Both the position numbers and the translations under genes were made by a program. Of a stretch of 64,000 nucleotides of DNA, positions 62,001-64,000 are shown one piece after another (position 1 is the stretch's first letter; each line of letters starts with the position of its first letter). The DNA is taken from NCBI RefSeq assembly GCF_050948215.1, contig NW_027488641.1, positions 1-64,000 on the forward strand, written 5' to 3'. The stretch is from Halictus rubicundus (taxonomy: Eukaryota; Arthropoda; Insecta; Hymenoptera; Halictidae). The notes beneath the pieces are model-generated. The model was given only the letters and a program-made list of their open reading frames with translations, had not been told where the DNA came from and did no database searches.

Positions 62001-62229
62001 CCGTGCCCTGCGGCGCGCGGTGGGCCACGACCTCTCGCTCCCGGCTGTCGTCGCTGCGGCAGCCGGTGGCGAGGAGGCGTGGAGGGGGTTCGCTTCCTTC
62101 TGCGAGCGGGTTATGCTGCGGAAGGAGGCTGCGGAACGGGATCGGGAGCGTAATCACGATCCCGGCCGAAGGGGGGGGAGGCGGCGCAGGGTACGCCCCG
62201 GGGGCGTACCCCCGTTGCGACGCCTCTGA
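58909..62229 (+). CDS. LINE copy 2 ORF2: APE endonuclease / reverse transcriptase
   Basis: Same domains as copy 1: EN with AEPY, GDFN and SDH; RT with D622 and YADD at 710-713; and a C-terminal C-x2-C-x8-H-x4-C finger. I count about ten amino-acid differences over the first ~1085 residues, for example P91T, I254M, A370V, M403T, H851R and H1015D. No in-frame ATG exists before residue 254, so the start is non-canonical. The frame ends at 62229 with an Arg-rich tail (1106 residues) because the G-run near 62171 has eight Gs instead of ten. All visible catalytic residues are intact, so this is the better candidate for an active copy. Confidence 0.92.
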   Translation: MCPGSQEGPRGDEREGRVWGCIRAAAADGAGGPDLPGRGLCRAHVRVGTFNPTPVLQANLNHSRAAQDLFVQAVREWGAGLAVAAEPYAITEHPFWVGDEIGSVVIVAGSRPGSPSVSLLERGEGFVAVQWGDIAVVGIYISPSCGLDQFRGFLGGLNSCIARCSARPVLVLGDFNAHAVSWGSPRTTTRGSEVLTWAAGLDLRLINRGSTPTCVRPQGVSIVDLTWGTPSAVRRVSGWRVAEEIEIASDHTPMVMDVWPTLHARDSRPGRGDRRPRWALKRLDADAFGAAVAAATWTGPALSELAPAQGARRLREVMTAVCDTAMPRSRFAPRRAAYWWSAGIAELRRACNAARRRYGRARRRRDDEEVTARLGGEYRAALGVLRRAIARAKADAWSELVGTVDSDPWGRPYKLVMNKLRAWAPPVTESMDPHLLEGVVASLFPREGGQLRRSHWEQEPLSWSAEWEVSAGELGEAVARARRVGRKAPGPDGVPGRALVLALEGGLAAELRQLYNGCLREGVFPTEWKSGRLVLLPKGGKSRDSPSGYRPICLLDEAGKLFERVLVGRLVRHLSAGGVPDLSGVQFGFREGLSTVDAIRRVRALSEACTRGGGVALAISLDIANAFNTVPWDRIMEALVFHRVPLYLRRVIGSYLSDRGIEYPGRYGMVRRGVVRGVPQGSVLGPLLWNLAYDRVLREEMPPGVSLTCYADDTLVLATGRYAKEAICLAERGAWRAVRAIRSLGLEVSVEKTRAMWFLRSARLAAPPQCWICVGEGMVKVGSQMRYLGLELDGRWRFDRHLESLAPRAERATAALGRLLPNLGGPCGRVRRLFAVVVRVLVLYGAPVWARDVLARGRSGGTRSLLRRIERRLAIGIVRGYRTISYATAMVMSGLIPLELEARVLADVHTHSRELRLRGVAPDQARLMVDELRRHARRHAAREWRDSLPGTREGERRAVRAILPVFDQWNRGWMGHRVSYRVTQVMSGHGCFGDYLCRIGRETEEACHHCGEPRDTAQHTLEECPAWGGERRALRRAVGHDLSLPAVVAAAAGGEEAWRGFASFCERVMLRKEAAERDRERNHDPGRRGGRRRRVRPGGVPPLRRL

Positions 62230-62648
62230 CGCGAGCGGGGACGCCCTTGATGATCTCGAGGCGGGGGATCGGATATCCCCTTACACTCGGTCACCAACGG
62301 CGTCCCCGGAGGCCGCCGGGCATCTCGAGCGGGGGCTCGGATGCTCATCGGGCGGCCTAACAGGGGGGAAGGCGCCACGTCGTCCGTTGCGTGGTGCCTT
62401 CGGATAGAGTAGGTACGGGAGGGGGCCGCGTCCCCCCCTGGGTGGTATGCTAAGGCGGGGGCACACCGGATTGACATGAGCGCGCAGAGCACGGGTGCCC
62501 CCAGGAGTCTAGGGACGGACGGGGAGGAGTTAGTGGGTATACTCGGCGTTGCACCAACCAGCCGAGGAGTCCCACATAACCCGGACCACCCCCCCCGGGG
62601 GGGTTCGGGTATCCGTAACGAGATTACCTCCTCGGAAAAAAAAAAAAA
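62230..62648 (+). other. LINE copy 2 3' UTR and poly(A) tail
   Basis: Includes the region translated as the C-terminal extension in copy 1, plus the common 3' UTR with a C8/G7 block near 62589-62603. It terminates in 13 As (62636-62648). The 11-bp inverted repeat GGGTACGCCCC/GGGGCGTACCC is kept at 62189-62211, within the ORF2 end. Confidence 0.75.
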
Positions 62649-64000
62649 TAGGATAGAGGATAGGATAGGATAGAGGATAGGATAGGATAGAGGATAGGAT
62701 AGGATAGAGGATAGGATAGGATAGAGGATAGGATAGGATAGAGGATAGGATAGGATAGAGGATAGGATAGGATAGAGGATAGGATAGGATAGAGGATAGG
62801 ATAGGATAGAGGATAGGATAGGATAGAGGATAGGATAGGATAGAGGATAGGATAGGATAGAGGATAGGATATGATAGAGGATAGGATAGGATAGAGGATA
62901 GGATAGGATAGAGGATAGGATAGGATATAAGATAGGATAGGATAGAGGATAGGATAGGATAGAGGATACGATAGGATAGAGGATAGGATAGGATAGAGGA
63001 TAGGATAGGATAGAGGATAGGATAGGACAGAGGATAGGATAGGATAGAGGATAGGATAGGATAGCGGATAGGATAGCGGACAGGATAGGATAGAGGATAG
63101 GATAGGATAGAGGATTGGATAGAATACAGGATTGCATTGAGGATAGGATAGGATAGAGGATAGGATAGGATAGAGGATAAGATAGAGGATAGGATAGAGG
63201 ATAGGATAGAGGATTCGATAGGATAGAGGATATTATAGGATACACGATAGGTTAGGATAGAGGATTCGATAGGATAGAGGATAGGATAGGATAGAGGATA
63301 GGATAGGATAGAGGATAGGATAGGATAGAGGATAGGATAGAGGATTGGATAGGACAGAGGATAGGATAGGTTAGAGGATAGTATCGGATAGAGGATAGGA
63401 TAGGTGATTGGATAGGATAGGATAAAGGATAGGATAGGATAGAGGATAGGATATAATAGAGGATAGGATCCGATAGAGGATAGGATAGGGGATTCGTTGG
63501 ATAGAGGATAGGATAGGAAAGAGGATAGGATAGGATAGATGATAAGATAGGATAGAGGATCGGATAGGGGATTGGATAGAGAATAGGATAGGATAGAGGA
63601 TAGGATAGGATAGAGGATAGGATAGGATAGAGGATAGGATAGGATAGAGTATAGAATAGGATAGAGGATAGGATAGGATAGAGGATAGGATAGGATTGAG
63701 GATAGGATAGGATAGATGATAAGATAAGATAGAGCATCGGATAGGGGATTGGATAGAGAATAAGATAGGATAGAGGATATGATAAGATAGAGGATACGAT
63801 AGGATAGAGGATATTATAGGATACACGATAGATTAGGATAGAGGATTCGATAGGATAGAGGGCAGGGTAGGATAGAGGATAGGACAGGGGATTGGATAGG
63901 ATAGAGGATAGAAGACGATAGAGGATAGGATAGGATAGAGGATAGGATCGGATAGAGGATAGGATAGGTGATTGGATAGGGTAGAGGATAGGATAAGATA
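62649..64000. repeat. GGATA satellite, continuation of the right array
   Basis: Same beta higher-order type as left of copy 2, with anchors ending at 63245 and 63826. The distances from the flanking anchors to the two element ends (55698 to 56296 and 62649 to 63245) add up to about 1.2 kb, one normal higher-order period. LINE copy 2 therefore inserted into a pre-existing unit without large rearrangement. The array continues beyond the window. Confidence 0.95.

Larger units (their letters stand above)
56297..62648 (+). mobile_element. R1-clade non-LTR retrotransposon, copy 2 (6.35 kb, full length)
   Basis: Same element as copy 1, same orientation, starting GGGGACCGAGG at the identical satellite phase (after GATAGAGGAT) and ending in a 13-base poly(A). 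The left flank ends TAGGATAGAGGAT and the right flank starts TAGGATAGAGGAT. This is a 13-bp direct repeat (14 with one A shared with the tail), matching the 14-bp duplication known for R1. Both ORFs are open. Different tail length, different flanks and scattered substitutions indicate an independent insertion, not duplication of copy 1. Confidence 0.95.

Noticed and set aside
10104..62648. Copy 2 as a segmental duplicate of copy 1 with its flanks
   Set aside because: Flanking array types, A-tail lengths (26 and 13), G-runs and scattered substitutions all differ. Only the insertion phase is shared.
30800..63826. CENP-B box in the beta anchor (contains ATTCGATAGG)
   Set aside because: It shares TTCG with the box, but the required downstream A and CGGG positions do not match.
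8147..64000. CRISPR-like or prokaryotic repeat array
   Set aside because: Direct head-to-tail 17-mers without unique spacers, in a locus with spliced genes and LINEs. This is a eukaryotic satellite.

Overview
This is eukaryotic, probably insect, genomic DNA. The first 8.1 kb is AT-rich and contains small transposons and one multi-exon gene of the FLYWCH zinc finger plus MULE transposase type. The retroelements are R1-clade (APE-type) LINEs. Family types suggest an arthropod, possibly a hymenopteran, but nothing fixes the species.

Layout. 1-1722: two arms of a ~370-bp inverted repeat around a 1-kb interior holding a tRNA-like (SINE-like) module and an LTR/promoter-like stretch. 2258-2547 and 7497-7748: two probable solo LTRs, each with short target duplications. 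2706-2852: a TTAA-flanked piggyBac-type MITE. 3113-5484 (minus): the MULE-type gene, for which I reconstruct eight exons with GT/AG borders and one apparent frameshift. 6257-6507: a second MITE candidate. 7926-8140: a degenerate ~15-bp minisatellite that runs up to the edge of the large satellite.

From 8147 to the right edge everything is one satellite domain (~43 kb of repeat) interrupted by two full-length LINEs. The basic monomer is the 17-mer GAGGATAGGATAGGATA. It is strongly strand-asymmetric (almost no C on +) and built from telomere-like TAGGA steps. It is organised into higher-order repeats marked by diagnostic variant motifs. One motif recurs 12 times between 17.8 and 34.3 kb. Another recurs 25 times between 30.8 and 63.8 kb, mostly every 1.0-1.5 kb. 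Multi-kb near-identical duplications show recent unequal exchange.

The LINEs (10104-16480 and 56297-62648, both +) carry a structured 5' UTR, ORF1 (Gag-like, three zinc knuckles), ORF2 (APE endonuclease, reverse transcriptase, C-terminal CCHC finger), a 3' UTR and a poly(A) tail. Both begin at the identical nucleotide of the satellite monomer (after GATAGAGGAT), and copy 2 has a 13-14-bp apparent target duplication. This is what a site-specific, satellite-targeting R1-type element would look like, analogous to TRAS/SART elements in telomeric repeats. Copy 2 has an intact ORF1. Copy 1 ORF1 is frameshifted in a G-run. ORF2 has no AUG before its endonuclease domain and overlaps the end of ORF1 in the -1 frame. 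The long minus-strand open frames across the satellite are a by-product of a stop-free 17-bp repeat and are not annotated as genes.
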